The notes under the pieces were generated by a model. The model had not been told where the DNA came from. It did no database searches and saw only the letters and a program-made list of their open reading frames with translations. From assembly GCA_902471875.1 (NCBI GenBank), contig CABRLN010000009.1, forward strand, positions 1 through 64,000: a stretch of DNA of 64,000 nucleotides, given 5' to 3'. This document shows, piece after piece, positions 8,051 to 18,053 of the stretch (position 1 is the first letter of the stretch; each line of letters starts with the position of its first letter). The translations under genes and the position numbers were made by a program. Origin of the DNA: an uncultured Clostridium sp. (GTDB lineage: Bacteria > Bacillota > Clostridia > Oscillospirales > Acutalibacteraceae).

Positions 8051-9328
8051 TTACCTATAAATTATATTGTCACGTTTAGCACCGTTCGACACTATTGTAA
8101 TTGGTACACCAATATGTTTTTCGGCAAATTCAATGTATTTTTTACAATTTTCAGGTAAGTCTTCATATTTCGTAATATGTGATATGTCGCACTTCCAACC
8201 CGGAAGTGTTTCAAGAATAGGCTTTGCCCTTTTTAGCTTTGTTGTTGACGGGAAGTAGTCTATTCTTTCTCCGTCCAGTTCATAGGCAACACATACAGGA
8301 ATTTCATCAAGATAGCCAAGAACATCAAGAACTGTAAAAGCAACCTGTGTTGCACCCTGCACTCTGCATCCGTAACGTGTTGCAACAAGGTCAAGCCAAC
8401 CCATTCTTCTTGGTCTGCCTGTTGTTGCACCATACTCTCCGCCGTCACCGCCTCGTCTTCTTAGCTCGTCAGCCTCTTCACCAAAAATTTCAGATACAAA
8501 TTCGCCTGCACCTACAGCACTTGAATAAGCCTTTACAACTGTTATTATTTCTTTAATTTCATATGGCGGCAGTCCTGCACCTACAGCACCATAGCCTGCT
8601 ATAGTATTAGAAGAAGTAACCATTGGATAAATACCAAAGTCAGTATCCTTTAAAGCACCCAGTTGACCTTCAAGCAATATATTTTTGCCTGCTTTTACAG
8701 CATCGTATGTAAACGAAAATACATCTGCAACATACGGAGCAAGCATTTCTTTATATTCCATTAGCTTATCAAATATTTCCTGTTCAGAAATTGGTTCTTT
8801 ATTGTAAAGATTTTTCAAGGTTGCATTTTTTATCTCAAGAACTCTTTTAATTTTATCTTTTAATGTATCAACATCATCGTAAAGCTCGTTTACCTGAAAA
8901 CCAATTTTTGAGTATTTATCAGCATAAAACGGGGCAATACCGCTTTTTGTTGAACCAAAAGAGTTTTTACCCAGACGTTCTTCTTCGTAACAGTCAAATG
9001 CAATATGATAAGGCATTACAATTTGTGCTCTATCAGAAATGAGAATATTAGGCTTTGGCACGCCTCGTTCCTCAAGCTCTTTCATCTCTTTTACAAAGTT
9101 CTCTACACTTAGAGCAATACCATTACCTATAATATTTGTTATATGACTGTGGAATACACCTGACGGCAGTTGATGCAACGCAAATTTACCATAATTATTA
9201 ACAATTGTATGTCCTGCATTACTTCCGCCCTGAAAACGAATAACAATGTCAGATTCTGACGCAAGAACATCGGTAATTTTACCCTTACCCTCGTCGCCCC
9301 AGTTAGCACCTACAATAGCTTTTACCAT
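8051..9328 (-). CDS. purA: Adenylosuccinate synthetase
   Basis: 425 aa, family-typical length. It joins IMP and aspartate using GTP, the first step from IMP to AMP. The N-terminal P-loop reads G-A-N-W-G-D-E-G-K-G-K (usually G-A-Q-W), followed by G-G-S-N-A-G-H-T. The IMP-binding region T-T-G-R-P-R-R is present near 300. Last gene of purC-purF-purB-purA; 60 nt after purB with its own SD (AAGGAGTG). Confidence 0.97.
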   Translation of the reverse strand: MVKAIVGANWGDEGKGKITDVLASESDIVIRFQGGSNAGHTIVNNYGKFALHQLPSGVFHSHITNIIGNGIALSVENFVKEMKELEERGVPKPNILISDRAQIVMPYHIAFDCYEEERLGKNSFGSTKSGIAPFYADKYSKIGFQVNELYDDVDTLKDKIKRVLEIKNATLKNLYNKEPISEQEIFDKLMEYKEMLAPYVADVFSFTYDAVKAGKNILLEGQLGALKDTDFGIYPMVTSSNTIAGYGAVGAGLPPYEIKEIITVVKAYSSAVGAGEFVSEIFGEEADELRRRGGDGGEYGATTGRPRRMGWLDLVATRYGCRVQGATQVAFTVLDVLGYLDEIPVCVAYELDGERIDYFPSTTKLKRAKPILETLPGWKCDISHITKYEDLPENCKKYIEFAEKHIGVPITIVSNGAKRDNIIYR

Positions 9329-9388
9329 TTTATTTTCACTCCTTAAAATATACTTGTTAAGAGTTTATCTGATTGAGATTAATATTGT

Positions 9389-10822
9389 TTATACATTAAT
9401 TTCTGCCTGTTCTGTTGCAAGGTTGCTGTATGGTGCAAGTGCAGGCTCTACAACCTCTTTCAGAAACTCCTCAGTTTGCTCAGGAGCACGTCCCACATAT
9501 TTTTCAGGAGAAATGATTGATTTCAGCTCGTCCAATGTAACACCAAAAGCTTCATCGGCAGCAATACGCTCAAGAAGGTCATTTTCGCCACCCTCTTCTT
9601 TTATTACCTTTGAAGCCGCCATTGAGTGAACACGAATTCTTTCGTGCAGTGCCTGCCTGTCGGCACCTCTCTTTTTAACTGCGTCCATCATAATATTTTC
9701 AGTTGCCATAAAAGGCAGCTCTTTGCTTAATCTTTGCTCTATAACTTTCTTGTAAACAACCAAACCATCTGCAACATTTGCATACAGATTAAGAATAGCG
9801 TCAACACCCAAGAAAGCCTCGGCAACACTTATACGTTTATTAGCACTGTCATCAAGTGTTCTTTCAAACCACTGTGTAGCAGCTGTAATTGCAGGATTAA
9901 GAACATCACACATTACATATCTCGAAAGTGAAGTAATTCTTTCTGAACGCATTGGATTACGCTTATAAGCCATTGCTGATGAACCTATCTGGTTCTTTTC
10001 AAAAGGCTCTTCAACCTCTTTTAAGTGCTGAAGAAGTCTTATATCGTTAGAAAACTTCGAGGCTGACTGGGCAATACCACTTAAAATTGACAGGAACTGA
10101 GAGTCAAGCTTACGAGAATATGTTTGACCCGAAACAGCAAAACAGCCGTTATATCCCATTTTTTCAGCAATTTTCTTGTCAAGAAGTCTGCATTTTTCGT
10201 GGTCACCCTCAAACAACTCTAAAAAGCTTGCCTGCGTACCGGTTGTACCCTTGGAGCCTAAAAGCTTTGCTTTTGAAAGCTGATATTCAACATCCTCCAA
10301 ATCCATAAGCAAATCCTGAATCCAAAGGGTTGCACGCTTGCCTACTGTTGTTGGTTGTGCAGGCTGAAAATGTGTAAAGCCCAATGTTGGCAGACTTTTG
10401 TATTTGTCGGCAAAGGCTGACAGGTTGCGTATAACCGTAACCAACTTATTTCTTATAAGCTTTAAAGCCTCTGTCATAATTATAATGTCTGTATTATCAC
10501 CAACATAGCAAGAGGTAGCCCCCAAATGGATTATCCCCTTCGCCTTTGGACATTGAACCCCATATGCGTAAACGTGAGACATAACATCGTGTCTTACAAG
10601 CTTTTCACGTTCTTCTGCAACCTCATAGTTAATGTTATCAGCATTTGCTTTAAGCTCATCTATTTGATCTTGAGTAATTGGCAAACCAAGCTCCATTTCA
10701 GTTTCAGCAAGTGCAATCCACAACTTGCGCCATGTACGAAACTTCATGTCCGGTGAAAAAATATATTTCATTTCTTTGTCACAATATCTTGATGATAATG
10801 GTGACTCGTAGGTATCTTTCAT
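9389..10822 (-). CDS. purB: Adenylosuccinate lyase
   Basis: 477 aa, the longer PurB class. It releases fumarate from SAICAR and from adenylosuccinate, so it serves both the IMP pathway and AMP formation. The fumarase/ASL signature loop appears as G-S-S-A-M-A-Y-K-R-N-P-M-R-S-E (about residues 285-299). Early T-S-x-x-V-G-D-N-T-D and T-H-F-Q-P-A-Q-P-T-T motifs carry catalytic residues. SD GGAGGGG. 15 nt behind purF, so translationally close. Confidence 0.96.
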   Translation of the reverse strand: MKDTYESPLSSRYCDKEMKYIFSPDMKFRTWRKLWIALAETEMELGLPITQDQIDELKANADNINYEVAEEREKLVRHDVMSHVYAYGVQCPKAKGIIHLGATSCYVGDNTDIIIMTEALKLIRNKLVTVIRNLSAFADKYKSLPTLGFTHFQPAQPTTVGKRATLWIQDLLMDLEDVEYQLSKAKLLGSKGTTGTQASFLELFEGDHEKCRLLDKKIAEKMGYNGCFAVSGQTYSRKLDSQFLSILSGIAQSASKFSNDIRLLQHLKEVEEPFEKNQIGSSAMAYKRNPMRSERITSLSRYVMCDVLNPAITAATQWFERTLDDSANKRISVAEAFLGVDAILNLYANVADGLVVYKKVIEQRLSKELPFMATENIMMDAVKKRGADRQALHERIRVHSMAASKVIKEEGGENDLLERIAADEAFGVTLDELKSIISPEKYVGRAPEQTEEFLKEVVEPALAPYSNLATEQAEINV

Positions 10823-10837
10823 TATTAACCCCTCCTG

Positions 10838-12289
10838 TTATTTATTGGCTTTAATTTCCAAACCACCACGTTCTTTGCCTTCAAGCATTTTTTGCGTTGT
10901 CGGAGCAGGATATTTACCTGTAAAACAGCCGTCACAGTAACCACAGCTCTTGTTCATCATTATTTCCGGTAAAGATTCAACAGGTAAAAAGCCTATAGAA
11001 TCTGCTCCTGCAATTTTACCTATTTCCTCAATTGTATGGTTACATGCAATAAGCTCGCCTCTGGACGGAATATCTGTACCATAGTAGCAAGGCCACATAA
11101 AAGGTGGTGAGCTTATCCTTAAATGAACCTCTTTAGCACCGGCATCACGAAGCATCTTCACAATACGGTCACATGTTGTACCACGAACAATAGAGTCATC
11201 TATCATAACCACACGCTTGTCCTTTACCGACGTACACAAAGGGTTAAGCTTAATACGTACACTTTTAGCACGCTCCTGTTGAGTTGGTTTAATAAAGGTT
11301 CTGCCAATATAGTTATTTTTTACTATGCCCTTTTCATACGGAATACCGGACTCTTCACTGTAACCAATAGCAGCATCTATACCCGATTCAGGTACACCAA
11401 TAACAAGGTCTGCCTCTACAGGGAATTCTCGTGCAAGTATTCTTCCTGCCTGTTTACGAGATTCGTAAACGCTTATACCGTCAATTACAGAATCGGTACG
11501 TGAAAAGTAAATATACTCAAATACACAAAATCCCTTTTTGCCGCCACAGTGGTCTTTAATTGACCTTATCCCTTTTTCATCAACAACCACAATTTCGCCC
11601 GGCTCAACATCGCGTACAAATTCTGCACCGCAAGCATCAAGAGCACAGGTTTCACTGGCAAAAACATAAGTTCCATTTATTTTACCCATTACAAGGGGTC
11701 TGAAGCCGTAAGGATCACGAGCTGCAATAAGCTTTCTTGGACTCATTACAAGCAACGAATAAGCACCGTTAATTTGGTACATTGCACGCTTAACAGCCTC
11801 TTCTACCGAGTGGCTTTTTATTCTTTCTCTGGCAATCACATAGGCAATTACCTCTGAGTCTATTGTTGTTTGGAAAATAGCACCACGGTGTTCAAGCTCT
11901 CGTCTGATTTCAACTGCATTGGTAAGGTTGCCGTTGTGGGCAATGGCTATAACACCCTTTACATAACGCATTACAAGAGGCTGTGAATTTTCACGAACAC
12001 TGCCTCCTGCTGTTGAATATCTAACATGAGAAACCGCCATTTGTCCCGGCAGGGAGTCAAGCACCTTGTTGTTAAAAACCTCTGACACTAAACCCATATC
12101 CTTATGGTAGTCAATAACACCACAATCGTTTACAGCAATTCCACAGCTTTCTTGACCCCTGTGCTGCAACGCTAAAAGTCCGTTATAACAAGCATAAGAA
12201 GGGTTAAGAGTACCGTCACTGTAAATGCCGAATACACCACATTCCTCGTGAAGTCCTTCACTTGGGAATTTGTCAAATTTACAAGCCAA
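10838..12289 (-). CDS. purF: Amidophosphoribosyltransferase
   Basis: 483 aa, catalysing the first committed purine step (PRPP + glutamine). A propeptide of 16 residues precedes the N-terminal nucleophile Cys17 in H-E-E-C-G-V-F-G, so this is the B. subtilis-type enzyme processed to expose cysteine. The PRPP loop V-M-I-D-D-S-I-V-R-G-T-T is present. Cysteines in E-T-C-A-L-D-A-C and in C-G-Y-C-D-G-C near the end fit the regulatory [4Fe-4S] cluster. The start appears to be TTG (TTG GCT TGT), preceded by GAGGTGA; no better ATG exists before Cys17. Confidence 0.95.
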   Translation of the reverse strand: MACKFDKFPSEGLHEECGVFGIYSDGTLNPSYACYNGLLALQHRGQESCGIAVNDCGVIDYHKDMGLVSEVFNNKVLDSLPGQMAVSHVRYSTAGGSVRENSQPLVMRYVKGVIAIAHNGNLTNAVEIRRELEHRGAIFQTTIDSEVIAYVIARERIKSHSVEEAVKRAMYQINGAYSLLVMSPRKLIAARDPYGFRPLVMGKINGTYVFASETCALDACGAEFVRDVEPGEIVVVDEKGIRSIKDHCGGKKGFCVFEYIYFSRTDSVIDGISVYESRKQAGRILAREFPVEADLVIGVPESGIDAAIGYSEESGIPYEKGIVKNNYIGRTFIKPTQQERAKSVRIKLNPLCTSVKDKRVVMIDDSIVRGTTCDRIVKMLRDAGAKEVHLRISSPPFMWPCYYGTDIPSRGELIACNHTIEEIGKIAGADSIGFLPVESLPEIMMNKSCGYCDGCFTGKYPAPTTQKMLEGKERGGLEIKANK

Positions 12290-12345
12290 TATCAGGTCAC
12301 CTCATGACATTTATTAATTGGTTTATTTTATTATTAGTAATTTTA

Positions 12346-13053
12346 TTATGCAAGACCTATACGCTTCATAACTTCAGCATAAGCCTCTTCTACACCGCCT
12401 AAATCTCTGCGGAAACGGTCTTTATCAAGCTTTTCCTGAGTATTAACATCCCAGAATCGGCAAGTATCTGGTGAAATTTCATCAGCCAAAATAATGTCGC
12501 CCTTAAAACGACCAAATTCAAGCTTAAAGTCAATTAAGTCAATATTAACGCTCTTAAAGAACTCACAAAGAATTTCGTTTATTTTTAAAGCCATCGCGCT
12601 GATTTTTTCCACTTCTTCCTTAGTAGCAAGCTCAGCTGCAAGAATATGATATTCATTTACAATAGGATCGCCCAAATCATCATCTTTATAGCAGAACTCA
12701 AGAACTGTAGTTTTCATAGGAGTACCCTCAGGCAAACCAAGTCTTTTTGAAAGACTGCCGGCAGCCTTATTTCTAACAATAACCTCTAATGGTACAATTT
12801 CAACCTTTTTAACAACTGTGTCACGGTCGCTAAGCTCTTCTACAAAATGAGTCGTAATGCCCTTTTCTTCAAGCATTTTGCACAGATAGTTTGACATTTT
12901 ATTATTTACAACACCCTTGCCGACAATTGTTCCCTTTTTAAGACCATTAAACGCTGTAGCGTCGTCTTTGTATGATACAATGCAGTAATCAGGATTTTCT
13001 GTTGCAAATACCTTTTTCGCTTTGCCTTCGTATAGTTGTTCTGTCTTTTCCAT
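12346..13053 (-). CDS. purC: SAICAR synthetase
   Basis: 235 aa from the ATG at 13053, which has AAGGAGG 8 nt upstream. A longer open frame begins at 13158 but its extra 35 residues lack similarity to the family. It joins CAIR and aspartate with ATP. Motifs: Y-E-G-K-A-K (ATP-binding, residues 8-13), D-D-A-T-A-F-N (near 28-34), and [11 protein letters not shown]. First gene of the operon, 56 nt ahead of purF, behind a strong promoter and a ~115-nt leader. Confidence 0.96.
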   Translation of the reverse strand: MEKTEQLYEGKAKKVFATENPDYCIVSYKDDATAFNGLKKGTIVGKGVVNNKMSNYLCKMLEEKGITTHFVEELSDRDTVVKKVEIVPLEVIVRNKAAGSLSKRLGLPEGTPMKTTVLEFCYKDDDLGDPIVNEYHILAAELATKEEVEKISAMALKINEILCEFFKSVNIDLIDFKLEFGRFKGDIILADEISPDTCRFWDVNTQEKLDKDRFRRDLGGVEEAYAEVMKRIGLA

Positions 13054-13076
13054 TTTATTGTCCTCCTTGAGATTAG

Positions 13077-13123
13077 GGCGTACCTGAAAAGTACTAGCAT
13101 ATTTATAAAATATGTTAACCGCC
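13077..13123 (-). other. Possible three-way junction in the purC leader
   Basis: On the minus strand GGCG (13123-13120) can pair with CGCC (13080-13077). They enclose two hairpins, CATATTT/AAATATG and GTAC/GTAC. It lies between promoter and SD of the purine operon. It does not match the conserved cores I know for guanine, PRPP (ykkC) or ZTP riboswitches, so function is unproven. Confidence 0.3.
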
Positions 13124-13169
13124 TTTCGAATACTCCAATTTATAAAAAGTAAATACAAATACAGACTAT

Positions 13170-13198
13170 ATTATACCCTAAACCAACTTCATTGGCAA
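13170..13198 (-). promoter_or_regulatory. Purine operon promoter
   Basis: Minus strand TTGCCA (13193-13198), 17-nt spacer, TATAAT (13170-13175). No convincing PurR box was found around it. The remaining DNA up to 13304 is AT-rich with nothing else recognisable. Confidence 0.8.
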
Positions 13199-13304
13199 TA
13201 GTTTAACAAATTTTTTTAATAGGTAAATTATTTATTTAGCACACAAACGTTAAAAACATAAAAATAAATAAATCATCAAACATTACACTATTTTTAAGAA
13301 AAAA

Positions 13305-13336
13305 ACAACCTCTCTGCACTTAGATAGAGAGGTTGT
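13305..13336 (-). terminator. Terminator of the 13363-16079 operon
   Basis: ACAACCTCTCT (13305-13315) and AGAGAGGTTGT (13326-13336) form an 11-bp perfect stem followed on the minus strand by TTTTTTTCTT. Confidence 0.9.
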
Positions 13337-13362
13337 ACAACTTATTACTGAATTTGTTTTTG

Positions 13363-14406
13363 CTATTTTGTTGACTTACCTAGCTTACTTCTTGTAATAT
13401 GAAATATTACAGTTGTAACAGCACCTAAAATTAGAGGCAGATAAAAGCTTACACCTCTTGTGATTAAAACAGAGGCAGGTAAATATGCACCTGTAAAAAT
13501 TGAAGTAAATACCGTTTGATACATAAGCTCTGAAATGCCCTGCGCACCCGGCAGCGGCAGTAAATCCACCGAAACATAAACAGACGCCTGTAATACCGTA
13601 ATTAACACAATATCTTTTTGCTCAAGCCCCATACCTCGGTATATTAAGTATGTAACAAAAAAGATACTGCAGCGTTGAATAATTGTCATAAACGTTGTAG
13701 CAATAATTGGTTTTACATTACGTACAAAATGCATAACTGCACTATTATATTCTGAAGCAATGTTTGACAGCTTGCGCACCCTTTGAAGTGAAGGTTTTAA
13801 TATTCTTATTCTTACCAAACCTCGCTCACATTTACACAATATTTTGCGAAAAGCAAAGGGGTTAATCATTAAGAATAAGAGTACCGCAACAACTATTGAA
13901 TTTAAAACAAGCCCAAAATAATAAAGGAATACATACCCCTGCAAATATGTCATTATGACATTGTTAAAAAAAACTGCCACAAAAATACCTATTAACACAA
14001 GCACAAACTTATACAGTGTTGCAACTATAGTAAGAGCAACAGTAGAATCGGCAATTTTAATCTTATCCTTTGTCATATAATACAACTGCATAGGCTGACC
14101 GCCTGTAGCAGAAGGTGTTATACCAGAAAAGAAAAAACCTACAAAGGAATAGCCTATACAGTTAATGGGAGATATTTTACACTTGAGAGCTCTTAGAAGA
14201 TACCATATCATAATACCTTCACCGCACACAAAGAAAATTGCTGCGGCAATTGCAAGAGCAAGCCACCCGGGCTGTAAACTAAGCATAGCCTGCCAAATGG
14301 CGGCAATATCGTTGTCTTTTAAAATTACCCACAAGGTTATAATAATAAGTAATGCCAGTATAACTATACCTAAAACGTTTTTATTTATCTTTTTTAATTT
14401 TTTCAT
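13363..14406 (-). CDS. Lysylphosphatidylglycerol synthase TM-region (MprF-like) membrane protein
   Basis: 347 aa with about eight hydrophobic segments, matching the membrane half of MprF/AglD-type proteins (flippase-like, UPF0104). The conserved G-x-x-P-S-A-T-G-G-Q-P stretch (near 95-105) and P-L-P-G-A-Q-G-I-S-E (near 285) are family hallmarks. It lacks the cytoplasmic aminoacyl transfer domain of MprF, so it probably handles a lipid or glycolipid rather than making lysyl-PG. It is last in a three-gene unit after a glycosyltransferase and a papain-like protein. Confidence 0.8.
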   Translation of the reverse strand: MKKLKKINKNVLGIVILALLIIITLWVILKDNDIAAIWQAMLSLQPGWLALAIAAAIFFVCGEGIMIWYLLRALKCKISPINCIGYSFVGFFFSGITPSATGGQPMQLYYMTKDKIKIADSTVALTIVATLYKFVLVLIGIFVAVFFNNVIMTYLQGYVFLYYFGLVLNSIVVAVLLFLMINPFAFRKILCKCERGLVRIRILKPSLQRVRKLSNIASEYNSAVMHFVRNVKPIIATTFMTIIQRCSIFFVTYLIYRGMGLEQKDIVLITVLQASVYVSVDLLPLPGAQGISELMYQTVFTSIFTGAYLPASVLITRGVSFYLPLILGAVTTVIFHITRSKLGKSTK

Positions 14407-14413
14407 ACGACAC

Positions 14414-15001
14414 TCATTTCAAATTTTCTTGCACCTGCAAAAGCTTTGATTCACATTTAATAGATTTATAGGAAATATATTTTTCAGCCAAAGGTGCAAG
14501 AGGACCTTCATAAATTTGAGGTAAATTCAGGTCATAAAAATCCCTGGGAGTTACCAACGAAAAATGCTTATCAAAAAGCTTTATGCCGTTTTCTTCTAAT
14601 ATTTTGCTTACAAACGACGAACAGGTATAGTGATTTTTTTGGTAAAATTCTTTTTTAAACAGCAAAAACGGCAAACCTATTGTGCAGTAGTGATATTTAA
14701 ACCTGTTTTCATAGCACTGTTTTAACTGCTGCGTAATATCTGCCTTTTGCTTTTTGGTACATTCAATATAAGTTACTTTGTATTTTGCTTTTGGAAACTT
14801 GTTGTAAACCTTTTCAAGGTCTTCTCTTTCAAAGCCTGAAAATAATGCTATGCTTGGGTGTCTTCTTCCTACGCTGTAGGCCTCAAAAAGATCTTGGTCT
14901 AACCCAAGTACAACATGAACATAATTCATTTTCACAACACGCCTTATCATTGAAGCAAACAAACCGGGCGTGTCAACAAATGCAATGTATATTTTTTCCA
15001 T
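14414..15001 (-). CDS. Permuted papain-like (YiiX/NlpC-P60 type) protein
   Basis: 195 aa from the ATG at 15001 (SD AAAGGAC); an upstream ATG at 15028 has no SD. The order H (in Y-V-H-V-V-L-G, near residue 27) ... C (in Y-T-C-S-S-F-V, near 130) fits circularly permuted NlpC/P60-like hydrolases, which act on lipids or peptides. There is no signal peptide. It sits 7 nt before the MprF-like gene and 52 nt after the glycosyltransferase. Substrate unknown; the assignment rests on the His/Cys arrangement. Confidence 0.55.
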   Translation of the reverse strand: MEKIYIAFVDTPGLFASMIRRVVKMNYVHVVLGLDQDLFEAYSVGRRHPSIALFSGFEREDLEKVYNKFPKAKYKVTYIECTKKQKADITQQLKQCYENRFKYHYCTIGLPFLLFKKEFYQKNHYTCSSFVSKILEENGIKLFDKHFSLVTPRDFYDLNLPQIYEGPLAPLAEKYISYKSIKCESKLLQVQENLK

Positions 15002-15053
15002 TAATATACCGTCCTTTTTATTGGTCAATAATAATTATAATATGCTGTGTTAA

Positions 15054-16079
15054 TCAGTTAAACTTATAAATAGACTGTGCAAGCTTGTAGCCGCCCATTG
15101 TAACCTTGTCGCCTACCTTACCAAGAGGAAGATATGTTCCGCCGCTTAGGGTACGGTAACGCAGCTGCTTATACAGCTTAGGGTCACGAGCCTTTACAGT
15201 ATCCCACAAATCTTTACGCTTTGCCAGTGCGTCAGGCGTGTCTATCATAAGTAAATGAATACATGAAATTGTCATCATAATAGACAAATTTCGTATTAAA
15301 TATTTTCTTAGCTTTTTAGGTGCATTACGCTCCTGCTCTGTTGTTACCCTGTCTAAAATCATTTTTGTAACCTTAATTTGTTGGTCAATTCGTTTCATCA
15401 GCACTTTTTCATTAACTGACTGATCATCTCGTCCAATAAAATAATGGTACAAATTAAGATCTAAGTAACATATAGTTTTTGCATAAGAAAGAGGTTGATG
15501 TGTAAAAATATTATCCACATAAAATGTATGCTTTGGCAGTATAACACCAGACGCTCTTAAAACATCTGTGCGGAACATTGCCGAATGCATTATAATATAC
15601 TGCGAAGGTGCAAAACTGCCAATTTCGTCCCAACCTACTATTTCATTCTCAGTAAATACATTTCTGTAAGCCATTTCTTTTGTTTTATTCTCATACAAAT
15701 GGTCATACAAATAATTGCATATAACAAGGTCAACTCTTGTATCTGTTTCATTCCATTTTTTTAGCTGTAAAAGCAGCTTCTTCAATGCAGAATCATCAAG
15801 CCAGTCGTCAGAGTCAACCACCTTAAGGTACTGACCGCGAGCTAAGCTTAAGCCTGTATTAACAGCTGAACCGTGACCGCCGTTTTCTTTATGAACCACC
15901 CTTATTGTGTTAGGGTATTTTTCTGCATAAGTGTCGGCAATTTCTGCTGTTTTGTCAGTTGAACCGTCATTTACAATAATAATCTCAATTTCATCATTGT
16001 CAGGAATTAAAGTATCTACACAACGATGTAAATAATCCTGCGAGTTATAGCTTGGAACTACAAAAGTTATATACTTCAT
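15054..16079 (-). CDS. Family 2 glycosyltransferase
   Basis: 341 aa. The N-terminal GT-A fold is clear: V-V-P-S-Y-N-S at 8-14, I-V-N-D-G-S-T-D near 35-42, G-G-H-G-S-A-V-N near 68-75, and the metal/nucleotide-binding D-S-D-D-W near 93-97. The C-terminal third is helical with no membrane span. First gene of the operon with the papain-like and MprF-like genes, suggesting synthesis and handling of a surface glycan or glycolipid. The 314-nt gap upstream (16080-16393) shows no strong promoter or hairpin. Confidence 0.9.
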   Translation of the reverse strand: MKYITFVVPSYNSQDYLHRCVDTLIPDNDEIEIIIVNDGSTDKTAEIADTYAEKYPNTIRVVHKENGGHGSAVNTGLSLARGQYLKVVDSDDWLDDSALKKLLLQLKKWNETDTRVDLVICNYLYDHLYENKTKEMAYRNVFTENEIVGWDEIGSFAPSQYIIMHSAMFRTDVLRASGVILPKHTFYVDNIFTHQPLSYAKTICYLDLNLYHYFIGRDDQSVNEKVLMKRIDQQIKVTKMILDRVTTEQERNAPKKLRKYLIRNLSIMMTISCIHLLMIDTPDALAKRKDLWDTVKARDPKLYKQLRYRTLSGGTYLPLGKVGDKVTMGGYKLAQSIYKFN

Positions 16080-16393
16080 AAAATAATAAAACTCCTAACC
16101 TATACCTTTTATCAATAGATAATAAACTAGAACAATTTTTTAGATTGAGTTGAATAAAACGCCGTATAATACTTTTACATTTAGTAATTATGCGTATGGT
16201 TTAAAATTAAAACCGTTCTGAAATTTAATTTAATTCACACAACAATCAATATTCAATAAGTTTCATTATACAGAAATTTTTTCGAAAAGTCTAATCAATT
16301 ACATAATTTTTATATTTTTTTATATTTTGTTTAGAAATACCCCAAAAAAACCGCTGTAACTTATGTAAACATTACATTAAGCAGGTATAAATA

Positions 16394-17998
16394 TTACAAA
16401 AAATTATCAATTATAATTTCGGCACATTTTATTCCGTCAACTGCAGCAGACATTATTCCGCCGGCATAGCCTGCACCCTCACCACAGGGATATAACCCCT
16501 GTACCCCTATACTTTGCATATTGTCACTGCGTATAATTCTTACAGGCGACGAGCTGCGTGTTTCTACCGCAGTTAACAATGCATCACCATTTGCGAAACC
16601 GTTCAAACGGCTGTCAAGCTTTATTATTCCTGCTTTAAGAGAATCTGTAATATACTCCGGCAAACAGCTGTTAATATCTGCCATTGTTACGCCTGCCGTA
16701 TAGCTTGGCAAAACCTCGCCGAAAGCTGTAGTTTTTTTATTCTTCAAAAAATCAGCAACACGCTGCACAGGCGCTTTGTAGCTACCCTGTCCAATAATAA
16801 ACGCTTTTTCTTCAAGCTTACGCTGAAAATACATACCTGCTAAAATATTACTGCTGCCAAAATCTGAAGGGTTAACACCTACAAGCAATGCTGAATTTGC
16901 ATTTACCTCTGCCCTTGCAAATTCGCTCATACCATTAGTGACAAGTCGATTTTCTTCGCTGGAGGCGGCTACAACCGTACCTCCGGGACACATACAAAAG
17001 GTGTAAACACCTCTTCCATTTTCTAAATGAACAGCTAACTTATAGTCAGCTGCACCCAAATTTCCCTTGTCTGCAAAGCTACCGTATTGTGATGTGTTAA
17101 TTCTGCTTTGCAAATGCTCTATTCTTGCTCCTACAGAAAAAGACTTTTGCTCCATTGGTATGCTTAAACGCTCAAGCAGTTCGAATGTATCTCTTGCACT
17201 GTGACCCAAAGCAAGTACAAGGTTATTACAGTCAATTTTTTCTACAGTATTTTTTCTTTTAACTTCAACAGCACAAACACTATTATTCTTGATGATTATA
17301 TTTGTCAGCTGTGTTTCAAACATAACCTTACCACCAAGGCGGATAATTTCGTTACGTATGCTTTTAACAGCGTTTGGCAGCTTGTCCGTACCAATGTGAG
17401 GTTTAGCGTTATATAAAATTTCTTTTGGTGCACCATGCTTTACAAACTCCTGAAGCACCTTTTTACTGCGCTTGTCCTTCGTTCCTGTATTAAGCTTTCC
17501 GTCAGAAAATGTTCCTGCACCACCTTCACCAAACTGCACATTTGAATTTACATTAAGTATGCCTGTACTCCAAAAGGATTGTACATCCTTTTGCCTTTCT
17601 TCAACACTTTTACCCCGTTCAATAATTATAGGACAAGCACCTGACTGCGCCAAAATCAACCCGCAGAAGAGTCCGCAAGGACCTGCACCTATTATTACAG
17701 GAGATAACTGCGGTTTATTAACCTTTTTTACTATATATTCATATGGCTTTACCACAGAAACGGAATTTTTTTTATTTCTTTTCATGATATCGGCTTCTTT
17801 AACTGACTTTTCGTTTAAGATAATATCAACTGTTGCTATATAGTGAATATTATTCTTTTTTCGTGCATCTACAGACAGTCTTGCCAATGTAAATTTTACA
17901 ATATCTTTTTTGCGAAGTTTTAACAGTTTTATAATTTCTTGTAAAATAATTTCGTTGTTGTAATTTACAGGCAATTTTATGTTGCTTAATTTAATCAT
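16394..17998 (-). CDS. FAD-dependent dehydrogenase (COG2509 type)
   Basis: 534 aa. An N-terminal ~85-residue domain precedes the dinucleotide-binding fold V-I-I-G-A-G-P-C-G-L-F-C-G (about 102-114). Then come E-R-G-K, G-G-A-G-T-F-S-D-G-K-L and a C-terminal Y-P-C-G-E-G-A-G-Y-A-G-G-I FAD motif. This matches the uncharacterised FAD-dependent dehydrogenases of COG2509, present across Clostridia; the physiological substrate is unknown. 55 nt behind another flavoprotein in the same orientation. SD weak (GGTGA). Confidence 0.85.
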   Translation of the reverse strand: MIKLSNIKLPVNYNNEIILQEIIKLLKLRKKDIVKFTLARLSVDARKKNNIHYIATVDIILNEKSVKEADIMKRNKKNSVSVVKPYEYIVKKVNKPQLSPVIIGAGPCGLFCGLILAQSGACPIIIERGKSVEERQKDVQSFWSTGILNVNSNVQFGEGGAGTFSDGKLNTGTKDKRSKKVLQEFVKHGAPKEILYNAKPHIGTDKLPNAVKSIRNEIIRLGGKVMFETQLTNIIIKNNSVCAVEVKRKNTVEKIDCNNLVLALGHSARDTFELLERLSIPMEQKSFSVGARIEHLQSRINTSQYGSFADKGNLGAADYKLAVHLENGRGVYTFCMCPGGTVVAASSEENRLVTNGMSEFARAEVNANSALLVGVNPSDFGSSNILAGMYFQRKLEEKAFIIGQGSYKAPVQRVADFLKNKKTTAFGEVLPSYTAGVTMADINSCLPEYITDSLKAGIIKLDSRLNGFANGDALLTAVETRSSSPVRIIRSDNMQSIGVQGLYPCGEGAGYAGGIMSAAVDGIKCAEIIIDNFL

Positions 17999-18053
17999 TT
18001 TTTCACCAATATTCTTATAATTACTTTTGTTACGGCTTAAAAAAATCTTTTTA

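Noticed and set aside
13054..13170. Guanine, PRPP or ZTP riboswitch before purC
   Set aside because: The leader lacks the conserved core sequences of these classes; only a small generic junction fold can be drawn.
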